Positions 32,162 to 39,578 of a DNA stretch of 64,000 nt are shown one piece after another. The DNA comes from Gordonia liuliyuniae. Lineage in GTDB: Bacteria > Actinomycetota > Actinomycetes > Mycobacteriales > Mycobacteriaceae. The notes under the pieces were generated by a model. The model saw only the letters and a program-made list of their open reading frames with translations, did no database searches and was not told the DNA's origin. The translations under genes and the position numbers were made by a program. The stretch lies in the NCBI RefSeq assembly GCF_021739025.1, contig NZ_JAKKOT010000003.1, positions 558,001 through 622,000 on the forward strand, given 5' to 3'. Each line of letters opens with the position of its first letter. Positions within the stretch are counted from its first letter, which is position 1.

Positions 32162-32379
32162 GGCGTGACCTCCTCGCCTGCAGCGGTGGCGGTCAGTGCG
32201 GCGTCCCACGGTCCGCCCGCGTATGTCGCCGTGAACCGGTGCACCTCGGCGTCGGAATCGACGTCGACCATCGTCTCGGTCACCGTGACTGACCCGATCC
32301 CGAGCTGCTGCTGCAGCTTGTGCGCGTCGGCGAGTGCTTCGATGTACCGCGTGTCCCGCGGGTAGGTGTCAATGCTCAT
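32158..32379 (-). CDS. First gene of the opposed island, hypothetical
   Basis: 73 residues with a clear GAAGGAG before the ATG. YIEALADAHKLQQQLGIGSV, then VTETMVDVDSDAEVHRFTAT. No family recognised. Its 5' region is divergent from the terminase genes, so the island has its own promoter in 32380-32572. Confidence 0.6.
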   Translation of the reverse strand: MSIDTYPRDTRYIEALADAHKLQQQLGIGSVTVTETMVDVDSDAEVHRFTATYAGGPWDAALTATAAGEEVTP

Positions 32380-32517
32380 GTGTGTCTCCTTCGATCAAAT
32401 GGGTAGAGGTAGCGGAGGTACCGCCACCGTGTTTCATCGGACGGCTGGTGAGGACGTCTGACGGCCTGATGGGCAAGCGATCAACCTGACGGCAATTAAT
32501 ACCGTAGCAACCGGATA

Positions 32518-32538
32518 AGTGGCTGTGCAACCGTAACC
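32518..32538. promoter_or_regulatory. Palindrome-like site G (imperfect)
   Basis: AGTGGC-TGTGCAACC-GTAACC, the right half perfect and the left half 4 of 6 to the GGTTRC-N9-GYAACC family. It lies 34 bp before the small terminase gene and ends in TAACCT, a possible -10 box. Confidence 0.4.
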
Positions 32539-32572
32539 TAAACTCGGAGAGAACGAGGAGGTAGCAGCACCC

Positions 32573-33115
32573 ATGACGACCGACAAGTCCAGCGGCAACG
32601 CCAACACCAGCAAGCGCGTTCAACTCAACCGCGCCACTCGCCACACCGAATGGCTGCAGCTCTACACCGGCGGCGCGACGTTCGTGCACATCGCCGATAC
32701 CTACGGCGTCCACTACACCTCCGTCCGCGACGTCATCCTCCGGGCGCTCGCTGAAGCGGCAGCCGAACGCCGCGAACTCGCCGACCTCGCCCTCGACCTA
32801 CAGCTCGCCCGCTACGACCGACTATGGGACGAAGCGTGTCGCGCCCTCGACGAGTCAAAGAACGGCCGCGAAGTCGGCCGCGCGCAACTCATCTCCGCCG
32901 CCCGCGGAGTTCTCGACTCTAAGACGAAACTGCTGGGCCTCGACCAACCTCAGCGCACCGAAGTCACCATCACCCAAACCTCCGACATCGACCGCGAACT
33001 CGCAGGCATGGCGCAGGCACTACGGGACAAGGCTCGCGCCGACGCCGACGCCGCTGGCATCGACGCCCCCGCCATGCCAGTGCTCGACGGCATCGTCGAA
33101 TCGGTGGAGGAGTAA
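32573..33115 (+). CDS. Terminase small subunit-like protein
   Basis: 180 residues directly before the large subunit. The HTH region WLQLYTGGATFVHIADTYGVHYTSVRDVI is the expected DNA recognition domain; the middle is helical (LQLARYDRLWDEACRALDES) and the C-terminus charged. It would recognise the packaging site. Identification rests largely on position and the HTH. Confidence 0.75.
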   Translation: MTTDKSSGNANTSKRVQLNRATRHTEWLQLYTGGATFVHIADTYGVHYTSVRDVILRALAEAAAERRELADLALDLQLARYDRLWDEACRALDESKNGREVGRAQLISAARGVLDSKTKLLGLDQPQRTEVTITQTSDIDRELAGMAQALRDKARADADAAGIDAPAMPVLDGIVESVEE

Positions 33116-33118
33116 CAG

Positions 33119-34684
33119 GTGTCGCAGCTCGACGGCCTCACCTACGACGAGAAGCTGGAACTGAAGCGGGCACTCGCCGAACGCATGGCGCAAGCCGGAC
33201 TCGAACTACCCGCCGTGTCGTCACCCGGCGCGCTCGCCTCGCGGTGCGACCTCGGAGTCACCGTCGAAAGACCACACACCCGAGCGATCGACAACGTCCT
33301 CACACCGCTGCTCTCGAAGCCGAACGCCCGCGTCATGATCTTCTCGCCTCCACAGATCGGTAAGTCGGCGCGTGGCGCGCGCTGGTTCCCGTTCTGGTGG
33401 CTCACGATGCGGCCGCGCGACCGGATCATCCTCGCCTCGTTCGCCGCATCCCTCGCCCAAACCCACGGCGGTGTCGTCCGTGACTACGTATCGATGTACG
33501 GCGGCGACTACGGGCTGCGCCTATCGCCGAAACAGTCCACGAAAGCTGCATGGGAACTCACTACCGGCGGCGGGCTGCGATCCGTCGGTGTTCGCGGTGG
33601 CCTGTCTGGACACCCGATGGACCTCGGCATAATCGACGACCCGTTCGCGGGCCGCGCTGAAGCCGACAGCCCGACGATGCGCGAAGCCGCGTGGAACTGG
33701 TACTCCGGCGTCTGGTCCGCGCGCCGCAGCCCGACCGCCCGCGAAGTCATCATCATGACGCGCTGGCACCAGGACGACCTAGCTGGGCGGCTCCTCGACC
33801 GCGATGGACGTGTGGAGGAGGGCGGCGAGTGGGTGGTCCTGCACATGCCCGCGATCGCACTAGCAGAGGACCGCGCCCGCGGCATCTATGGCGACCCGCT
33901 CGCTCGCGAGGTCGGCGAACCCCTCAGTCATCCGAAGATCGAACCTGGCGACACCGACGGACTGATCCGGCATTGGAGCGGTCAGCGCGCTCGCTCGACC
34001 GACCGCGACTGGAACTCTATGTACCTCGGCGTGCCGTTCTCCGCGGAGGGTGCGCTGCTGTCCGAGACGGACATACGTGCAGCGACCGCACCCCCGCCGG
34101 GTTCGTTCTCGCGGACGGCGGTCGGGGTGGACCCGTCGGGCGGCGGCCGCGACTCCGCCGGTGTTGTCGTTGCTGGGCCGTCGGGCGGGCACGTCTGGTT
34201 CATGGAGGACCGCACCGCACACATGACGTCGATCGAGTGGCCTCGCGCCGCGTGCCTGGCAGCGTACGAACACGACGCCGACCGGGTCGTCATCGAGACG
34301 AACTACGGCGGCGACCAAGCAACCACCCTCGTGACGCAGGCGTGGGACAGGCTCGCGGCGGAGAAGCTGGTATCGGGGGCGTGCCCGTATGTGGATGGGG
34401 TGTCGTCGCGTAAGTCGAAGCAACTCCGCGCGGAGCCGATCGCGCAGGCGATCAAGACGGGGCGCGTCAAGTTTGTGCAGGGGGCGTCGCTGAAGCAGCT
34501 CACGACGGAATGGCAGATGTGGGAGCCGGGCAGTACGTGGTCGCCGGGCGCGCTCGACGCTGGGGTGCATGTGGCTATGGCGCTGCTGCCGCAGGTGCGG
34601 TCGGGGACTATGGCGAATCCGGCGCGTAAGTCGCGGGATGGGATGCCGCGCCGGTCGGGTCTGGCTGCGCGCCGCATATCGTGA
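33119..34684 (+). CDS. Terminase large subunit
   Basis: 521 residues from GTG 33119. ATPase: a variant Walker A FSPPQIGKSARGARW, Walker B GIIDDPF with the following coupling region IIMTRWHQDDLAGRLL. Nuclease: GVDPSGGGRDSAG, VVIETNYGGDQA and DAGVHVAMALL give the acidic residues of the RNase H-like site. It cuts and pumps DNA into proheads. The C-terminus ends in RRSGLAARRIS. Confidence 0.93.
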   Translation: MSQLDGLTYDEKLELKRALAERMAQAGLELPAVSSPGALASRCDLGVTVERPHTRAIDNVLTPLLSKPNARVMIFSPPQIGKSARGARWFPFWWLTMRPRDRIILASFAASLAQTHGGVVRDYVSMYGGDYGLRLSPKQSTKAAWELTTGGGLRSVGVRGGLSGHPMDLGIIDDPFAGRAEADSPTMREAAWNWYSGVWSARRSPTAREVIIMTRWHQDDLAGRLLDRDGRVEEGGEWVVLHMPAIALAEDRARGIYGDPLAREVGEPLSHPKIEPGDTDGLIRHWSGQRARSTDRDWNSMYLGVPFSAEGALLSETDIRAATAPPPGSFSRTAVGVDPSGGGRDSAGVVVAGPSGGHVWFMEDRTAHMTSIEWPRAACLAAYEHDADRVVIETNYGGDQATTLVTQAWDRLAAEKLVSGACPYVDGVSSRKSKQLRAEPIAQAIKTGRVKFVQGASLKQLTTEWQMWEPGSTWSPGALDAGVHVAMALLPQVRSGTMANPARKSRDGMPRRSGLAARRIS

Positions 34685-34708
34685 CCAGCCATTTCACCCC
34701 AAACTGGA

Positions 34709-34729
34709 GGTTACGGTTGCAAAGTAACC
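34709..34729. promoter_or_regulatory. Palindromic operator-like site B
   Basis: GGTTAC-GGTTGCAAA-GTAACC, followed by TAGACACGAG. It lies after the terminase and 80 bp before the small gene at 34809. Same structure as sites A, C, D and F. Confidence 0.6.
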
Positions 34730-34808
34730 TAGACACGAGCTACGGTTACAACCGCAACAACCGCAGCGGCCAACCACCGCAGCACACACCCCGAAGAAGG
34801 AGCACCCG

Positions 34809-34970
34809 ATGGGCCGGTACAGCGTCCGCTACACGATCGTCGGATCGACCAGCGGCGAAGTCACCGTCGCCGCAACCAGCAGCGACAACGCGTGCCACCG
34901 CGCCGCCCGCCGCCTCGACGCCAAGTACGGCACCGGTAACTGGTGCATCCGCGCCGTCGACGCCCTCTAA
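34809..34970 (+). CDS. Hypothetical 53-residue protein
   Basis: RYSVRYTIVGSTSGEVTVAA, then NACHRAARRLDAKYGTGNWC: a small alpha/beta protein. Strong GAAGAAGGAG before the ATG. No family recognised. Confidence 0.6.
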   Translation: MGRYSVRYTIVGSTSGEVTVAATSSDNACHRAARRLDAKYGTGNWCIRAVDAL

Positions 34971-35002
34971 ACCCAGCCAACCACCGAAGAAGGAGCACTT
35001 AG

Positions 35003-35209
35003 ATGAGCAACACCATCACCCGCGACATGCTCGCCGAAGAACTCGCCGCCGAACTCTCCGCGATCCGTACCCGGCTACAGGAGAAGCGTGACGCAATCGC
35101 GGCCGACTGGGACGAGGCCAGCCGCGCCGAGCGGCACGCCGCAGGCAGCATCGCCACCGCCTGTAAGCATCTCAACCGCGCGATTGACGAACTCGACGGG
35201 CTGCTCTGA
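35003..35209 (+). CDS. Hypothetical 68-residue helical protein
   Basis: Almost all helix: MLAEELAAELSAIRTRLQEK and HAAGSIATACKHLNRAIDEL. Strong GAAGAAGGAG before the ATG. Followed by a hairpin at 35210-35252. Confidence 0.6.
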   Translation: MSNTITRDMLAEELAAELSAIRTRLQEKRDAIAADWDEASRAERHAAGSIATACKHLNRAIDELDGLL

Positions 35210-35252
35210 CCTCCGGCTCCGCGCCCGTCCCGCACGGACGCGCTACCGGAGG
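35210..35252 (+). terminator. Hairpin before the Ltp-type gene
   Basis: Outer stem CCTCCGG (35210-35216) / CCGGAGG (35246-35252) with an inner GC-rich stem. There is no U-run. With the hairpin at 35745 it brackets the lipoprotein gene. Confidence 0.5.
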
Positions 35253-35292
35253 CCAGAACGGCCCCGACCCCAACTCGAAGAAGGAACACACC

Positions 35293-35733
35293 GTGCGCAA
35301 GACCATCGCCGCCACCGTCATCGTCGCCGCAGCCGTCATCGGTATCACCACCGCGTGCGACCCCACCGACCTCTCCGTCCCGGCCGGACCCACCGCCGCC
35401 GCGACCGATGTGCGGCTCGCCGACACCACCGCCGACGTCAGCAACCTGACCAGCTCACAGGAGAACGCCGTCGATAAGGCGTCCGACTACCTCGACTACT
35501 CCTCGTTCAGCCGCGACGGACTCATCCGCCAGTTGGAGTTCGAAGGCTTCGCCAACGCCGACGCGACGTTCGCCGCCGACTACCTCAACATTGACTGGAA
35601 CGAGCAGTCCGTCGAGAAGGCGAAGGAATACATGGACTACTCCTCGTTCAGCCAGCAGGCACTCACCGACCAGCTCGTGTTCGAGGGATTCACGCAGGCG
35701 CAGGCCGAGCACGGCGCAGCCTCCCAGTTCTAG
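35293..35733 (+). CDS. Ltp-family surface lipoprotein, superinfection-exclusion candidate
   Basis: 146 residues from GTG 35293. The signal peptide MRKTIAATVIVAAAVIGIT ends in a lipobox (TTAC), so it is lipid-anchored outside. Two tandem Ltp repeats follow: SSQENAVDKASDYLDYSSFS with RQLEFEGF, then NEQSVEKAKEYMDYSSFS with DQLVFEGF. This domain defines the host cell surface-exposed lipoproteins of Gram-positive phages; Ltp of Streptococcus phage TP-J34 blocks DNA entry of other phages by targeting the tape measure. It stands between two hairpins inside the head-gene region, so it is probably a separately expressed moron gene. Confidence 0.88.
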   Translation: MRKTIAATVIVAAAVIGITTACDPTDLSVPAGPTAAATDVRLADTTADVSNLTSSQENAVDKASDYLDYSSFSRDGLIRQLEFEGFANADATFAADYLNIDWNEQSVEKAKEYMDYSSFSQQALTDQLVFEGFTQAQAEHGAASQF

Positions 35734-35744
35734 ACCAACCGACC

Positions 35745-35776
35745 GGGGCGGCCCCTATGGGGATGGGGGCCGCCCC
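35745..35776 (+). terminator. Terminator after the Ltp-type gene
   Basis: An 11-bp stem, GGGGCGGCCCC / GGGGCCGCCCC, with a 10-nt loop 12 nt after the stop codon, followed by TACTATTC. Confidence 0.75.
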
Positions 35777-35797
35777 TACTATTCAGGAGGAAATAAC

Positions 35798-35977
35798 ATG
35801 GCGACCTATCGATTGGACTGGCTGGTGGTGGACACGATGTTCGTCATGTTCCTCGGCCTCGCGGTCCTCGGCCTCATCAGCTTCGCCCGCGAATACCTCA
35901 CTCGCCGCCAGCACCGCGCGCAGCGCGCCCGCCCGGTCGACCGTCACTTCATCGTCCGCGACGGAGACCTGCAGTGA
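35798..35977 (+). CDS. Small membrane protein
   Basis: 59 residues. One transmembrane segment, DTMFVMFLGLAVLGLISF, followed by a basic tail (RRQHRAQRARPVDRH), so the C-terminus is cytoplasmic. Strong AGGAGG before the ATG. Role unknown. Confidence 0.68.
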   Translation: MATYRLDWLVVDTMFVMFLGLAVLGLISFAREYLTRRQHRAQRARPVDRHFIVRDGDLQ

Positions 35978-36123
35978 AACGTAACCCGCCGCGCATGGAC
36001 CCGGCGACGGGCGAGTGGGAACACATCGCCTGCCCGGAGTGTGGCATCACCCCGACCCTGTACGACCGCGTCTGCCGCGACTGCCTGCAGGCCATGAACA
36101 ACGACCACGGAGAAGACCTGTGA
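35974..36123 (+). CDS. 49-residue zinc-ribbon protein
   Basis: GTG start overlapping the membrane protein stop. IACPECGITPTLYDRVCRDC holds two CxxC pairs. GTGA overlap with the next gene. Confidence 0.62.
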   Translation: MKRNPPRMDPATGEWEHIACPECGITPTLYDRVCRDCLQAMNNDHGEDL

Positions 36124-36368
36124 CCGGCGACTGCTTCTTCACCCCGACGTCCCTCGGCACCTGCCCGGCGTGCAACTCGCAGACCGTCACCCCCGAAGGC
36201 GAATCGATCCTCGCCGAGTTCTGCCTCTGGGACAACGACGACCAGTGCGCCGACTGCCGCGTGTGCGGCGCGTGCACCTGCAGTGGCCCCGACCAAACCA
36301 ACACCCACGGACCCGCCACCCCGGCGACGTCCACAACCCAAGAAGAAGGAGAACACCATGTTCCGTAA
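36120..36368 (+). CDS. Cysteine-rich 82-residue protein
   Basis: TCPACNSQTVTPEG, then CADCRVCGACTCSG, in all ten Cys, then a Thr/Pro-rich tail. Probably binds more than one zinc. Its 3' end runs into the next gene's start (overlap 11 nt). Confidence 0.55.
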   Translation: MTGDCFFTPTSLGTCPACNSQTVTPEGESILAEFCLWDNDDQCADCRVCGACTCSGPDQTNTHGPATPATSTTQEEGEHHVP

Positions 36369-36708
36369 GTCCATCGCAGCCGTTATCGCGGCTCTCGCGC
36401 TCACCGGTGCAGGGGCGGGCATCGCCGCCGCCGACTCGACCATCACGCAGGGCGGACCGGACGCGACCTACGCGCCCGACTCCGGCACCATCGTGCAGGG
36501 CGGCCCCGACACCACCTACACACCCGACCGCGGCACCATCACCCAAGGCGACCGCGACCCCGACCGCCGCCCGAACTACGAGTCGCCCGGTGTGTCGCGC
36601 TGCCCGAAGCCGGGCGCAGTCTCGAACTCGTGGACGTACGTCGGCACCGACGACAACGGCGACCCGATCTATCAGTGGGTGTGCATCTACCCTGTCGGGG
36701 GCAACTGA
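36358..36708 (+). CDS. Secreted repeat protein
   Basis: 116 residues. Signal peptide MFRKSIAAVIAALALTGAGA with cleavage probably after AAA-DS (AxA at residues 22-25). The mature part has three imperfect repeats of the type TITQGGPDATYAPD, TIVQGGPDTTYTPD, TITQGDRDPDRRPN, then a two-Cys domain (SRCPKPGAVSNSWTYVG and YQWVCIYP). Preceded by GAAGAAGGAG. A phage gene for a secreted host-surface protein is unusual here; role unknown. Confidence 0.7.
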   Translation: MFRKSIAAVIAALALTGAGAGIAAADSTITQGGPDATYAPDSGTIVQGGPDTTYTPDRGTITQGDRDPDRRPNYESPGVSRCPKPGAVSNSWTYVGTDDNGDPIYQWVCIYPVGGN

Positions 36709-36711
36709 CCC

Positions 36712-37179
36712 ATGACCGACACGATCATCACCGTGGTCGGCAACCTGACGGCCGACCCGGAACTCCGGTTCACGCCGTCGGGTGCGCCCGTTGTGAACTT
36801 CACCGTCGCGTCGACGCCGCGCTCGTTCGACAAACAGACGAACGATTGGAAAGACGGCGAGGCCCTGTTCCTCCGCTGCTCCATCTGGCGTGACTACGCC
36901 GAGAACATCGCGGAGTCGCTGAAGAAGGGGATGCAGGTCATCGTCCAGGGCAAGTTGAAGCAGCGCTCGTGGGAGAAGGACGGCGAACGGCGAACGTCCG
37001 TCGAGTTGGAGGCGACCGACGTCGGGCCGACGCTCCGGTTCGCGACGGCGGACGTCACGCGTAAGCAAGGGGGTGGGCGAGGCAGTTCGAGGGGTGCAGC
37101 CACGTCCACCGGCCCGGCTGACGATCCGTGGGGTAGCGCACCGGCGGGCGGCTACAGCGACACAGAACCGCCGTTCTGA
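36712..37179 (+). CDS. ssb: Single-stranded DNA-binding protein
   Basis: 155 residues. OB fold typical of [65 protein letters not shown]. The C-terminus has a Gly-rich linker and a tip YSDTEPPF similar to the partner-binding tip of bacterial SSB. It is placed in the head region, away from the replication genes. Confidence 0.95.
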   Translation: MTDTIITVVGNLTADPELRFTPSGAPVVNFTVASTPRSFDKQTNDWKDGEALFLRCSIWRDYAENIAESLKKGMQVIVQGKLKQRSWEKDGERRTSVELEATDVGPTLRFATADVTRKQGGGRGSSRGAATSTGPADDPWGSAPAGGYSDTEPPF

Positions 37180-37316
37180 TGGGGCGCGGCGAATACCCCC
37201 GGTGCCCGAAATGCGGGGCGCAGGTGAACGCCTGGGGTATCGCCGCGTGCCACACCTGCCTGATGCGGGAGCGGGATACTCAGGGGAAGGCTGGTTACGA
37301 TGACACCGTCACCTAG
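37179..37316 (+). CDS. 45-residue zinc-ribbon protein
   Basis: PRCPKCGAQVNAWGIAACHTC: CxxC...CxxC. Starts in a TGATG junction with ssb. Its last codons are part of palindromic site F. Confidence 0.6.
   Translation: MGRGEYPRCPKCGAQVNAWGIAACHTCLMRERDTQGKAGYDDTVT
37293..37313. promoter_or_regulatory. Palindromic operator-like site F
   Basis: GGTTAC-GATGACACC-GTCACC, one mismatch from the family, followed by TAG. It lies 21 bp before the DUF1360-like gene that heads the portal block. Confidence 0.45.
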
Positions 37317-37333
37317 TCTCGGAGGTTGCCGCG

Positions 37334-37645
37334 GTGTCCACTCTCGCAACGTTGCTCACTGTCGGGTTCATCATCCGGCTCACTCGTCTGCTGGTCGCTG
37401 ACCAGATCACCTACAAGCTCCGCGCACGCATCGTCGTCAAGCTCGGACCAGATAACCCGATCGCGTACCTAGTGACGTGCTCGTGGTGTCTGTCCGTCTG
37501 GACCGGTGCGGGCGTGGGGCTTGCTGCATTTTGGTGGGGGGATACCCGCTGGTGGTTCGTGATGACGCTCGCCGGTACCGCGTCTCTGCTGACCGGGTGG
37601 GCCGCGAACTGGCTCGACCCCGCAGACCACGAGGACGGTGAGTGA
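37334..37645 (+). CDS. DUF1360-like membrane protein
   Basis: 103 residues from GTG 37334. Two or three hydrophobic segments (residues 4-23, 53-68, 73-92) and the motif VTCSWCLSVWTG, typical of DUF1360, a family common in actinophages and Firmicutes. Precedes the portal gene with a TGATG junction. Function unknown. Confidence 0.75.
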   Translation: MSTLATLLTVGFIIRLTRLLVADQITYKLRARIVVKLGPDNPIAYLVTCSWCLSVWTGAGVGLAAFWWGDTRWWFVMTLAGTASLLTGWAANWLDPADHEDGE

Positions 37646-39207
37646 TGCGCGCCCCCGACTCGAACCTGCCCGCCTACCTACCGAAGAAGCCGTCGATGTT
37701 GCGGCGGCTCCGCGCACCCGAAGGCGCGCAGATAGCGCACTTCACCGCGGACAACCCGCAGGACACCAGCCGCAGACCGCGCGCTATCACGGCGTCGGCG
37801 CAGGTTCTCGCGAGCAAGAAGGTGAAACGCGACGTCCGCCGCCCGGCTACGCAGGACTGGCAGCAGGACGCGTGGAAACTCCGCGACGAGATAGGCGAAC
37901 TCCGGTTCATCGGCGACCGGCAGGCCCGCGCCTGCAGTCAGGTCCGGTTGTTCGTCGGCGAGAAGACTGCCGTCGACGGCGAACCCGAACCAGTGAAGGA
38001 CGGCCGCCCGGCAGAGTTGTCGTCGGCGCTGTTCTCGAACCATGCGGCGGTCGAGCAGTCACTGAAGCGCGCCGCGCAGCACATCATCTTCAATGGCGAG
38101 TCGATCATCCTCGTCACCGAAGGGCAGCGCGGTCTCGAATGGGCGACCCACTCGCCGCAGGAACTCACCGGCAGCTCCGGTAAGTGGAAACTCAACGACG
38201 GCATGACCCCCCGCGACATAGACGAGGACAACGAACGCGTGATCCGCGCGTGGACTCCGCACCCGGAGAAGGGTGCACTCGCTGACGCCCCGGTCCGGGC
38301 GGTGCTCCCGGCCGCGCGTGAACTCCGCGCACTGACGATGTACGTGTCGTCGCAGGTTGATTCGCGGCTTGCTGGTGCGGGTCTGCTGCTGCTGCCGCAG
38401 GGTATCGAGTCGATGCACTCGCAGGCCGACAGCGGCGACGACGCCGACGAGGAGTACACGTTCGCCGACGAGCTGACCGAGTACTTCATCGAGCCGATCA
38501 AGAACCGCGACAGCGCGGCCGCGGTGGTGCCGTTCATGGCGACGGTGCCGCCGGACCTGATCGACAAGATCCAACACATCACGTTCGACTCTCCGCTCGA
38601 CGCGCAGGCCCCCGCGCTCCGCGACGAAGCGATCCGCCGTATCGGTCTCGGCATGGACTCCGACCCGTCGGTCCTGTTGGGGCAGGCGTCGTCGAACCAT
38701 TGGTCGGCGTGGCAGATCGACGAGAACGAAGTCCAGTACGGGGTGATCCCGACCGTCGCGACTATCTGCCACGCGCTCACTGTCGGGCTGCTGCAGCCGC
38801 TCCTCGAATCGGAGGACATCGCGGACGCGTCGAAGTACGTCGTCTGGTACGACGCGACTCCGCTGCAGGTCCGCCCGGACCGGTCGAAGGACTCGCAGGC
38901 CCTCTACGACAAGAAGGCGATCAGCCTCGAAGTGTTGCGTCGCGAGAACGGATTCAACGACGGCGACGCACCCGCCGCCGACGAGTCCGAACGTGACCGC
39001 CTGTGGCAACTGCTGCAGATACGCCCGGACCTGTCCGAGCAGATTCTCCCGAAGCTCGGTATCGACCTCGGCACACCGGGGGTAGCGGAGGGTGAGGCCC
39101 CGGCCGCGGACGCTCCGGCCGCCGACACCGCCGTGGTGCTGCCCGGCTCGGAGGGTGTCGCGGCGGAGGCAGAAAACGGGCCGCCCACGAACGAAGGCCC
39201 CCAATGA
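37645..39207 (+). CDS. Portal protein
   Basis: 520 residues. Position directly before the MuF-type gene, length and features such as SQVRLFVGEKTAV, HIIFNGESIILVTEG, DEENERVIRAWTPHPEKG-like patches and LGQASSNHWSAWQIDENEVQ identify an SPP1/HK97-type portal, the dodecameric ring at the capsid vertex through which DNA passes. The C-terminal 60 residues are Ala/Pro/Glu-rich. GTG 37642 is an alternative start. Confidence 0.85.
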   Translation: MRAPDSNLPAYLPKKPSMLRRLRAPEGAQIAHFTADNPQDTSRRPRAITASAQVLASKKVKRDVRRPATQDWQQDAWKLRDEIGELRFIGDRQARACSQVRLFVGEKTAVDGEPEPVKDGRPAELSSALFSNHAAVEQSLKRAAQHIIFNGESIILVTEGQRGLEWATHSPQELTGSSGKWKLNDGMTPRDIDEDNERVIRAWTPHPEKGALADAPVRAVLPAARELRALTMYVSSQVDSRLAGAGLLLLPQGIESMHSQADSGDDADEEYTFADELTEYFIEPIKNRDSAAAVVPFMATVPPDLIDKIQHITFDSPLDAQAPALRDEAIRRIGLGMDSDPSVLLGQASSNHWSAWQIDENEVQYGVIPTVATICHALTVGLLQPLLESEDIADASKYVVWYDATPLQVRPDRSKDSQALYDKKAISLEVLRRENGFNDGDAPAADESERDRLWQLLQIRPDLSEQILPKLGIDLGTPGVAEGEAPAADAPAADTAVVLPGSEGVAAEAENGPPTNEGPQ

Positions 39208-39578
39208 CCGCCGCCACCGACGACGTGTTGCTCGCGTGTGACCTCGCTGTCCGCATGACGTTGGAGGCGGCCGGGCGGTCGATCCGTAACAAGCGGGGCC
39301 GCGCCTCGCGCGGCGCGTACCGGGGCGTCGCCGACTCGGACCTGTATCTCGTGCTGACACCGGCACCGGCCGCGCACGAAGTCGACCAGTTCGAGACGTC
39401 GTTCTCGCGGTGGTGGGGGTTGCCGTCGGTGCTCGACGAGGCCGCGATCCCGCATATCCAGCTCATCATGCGCGCCTGCCACGAGTACGTTCGGCAGCTT
39501 GTGCTCGCGCAGGCCCCGCACGACGTCGCCGCGCTGCGCGCATATCTGGACCAAGTCGATGCCGTCGCTGTCGGCTGA
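39204..39578 (+). CDS. Hypothetical head-region protein between portal and MuF genes
   Basis: 124 residues. LLACDLAVRMTLEAAGRSIR, then RGRASRGAYRGVADSDLYLV. Helical. Overlaps portal (ATGA) and the MuF gene (20 nt), so it is closely tied to head assembly. No family recognised. Confidence 0.62.
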   Translation: MTAATDDVLLACDLAVRMTLEAAGRSIRNKRGRASRGAYRGVADSDLYLVLTPAPAAHEVDQFETSFSRWWGLPSVLDEAAIPHIQLIMRACHEYVRQLVLAQAPHDVAALRAYLDQVDAVAVG

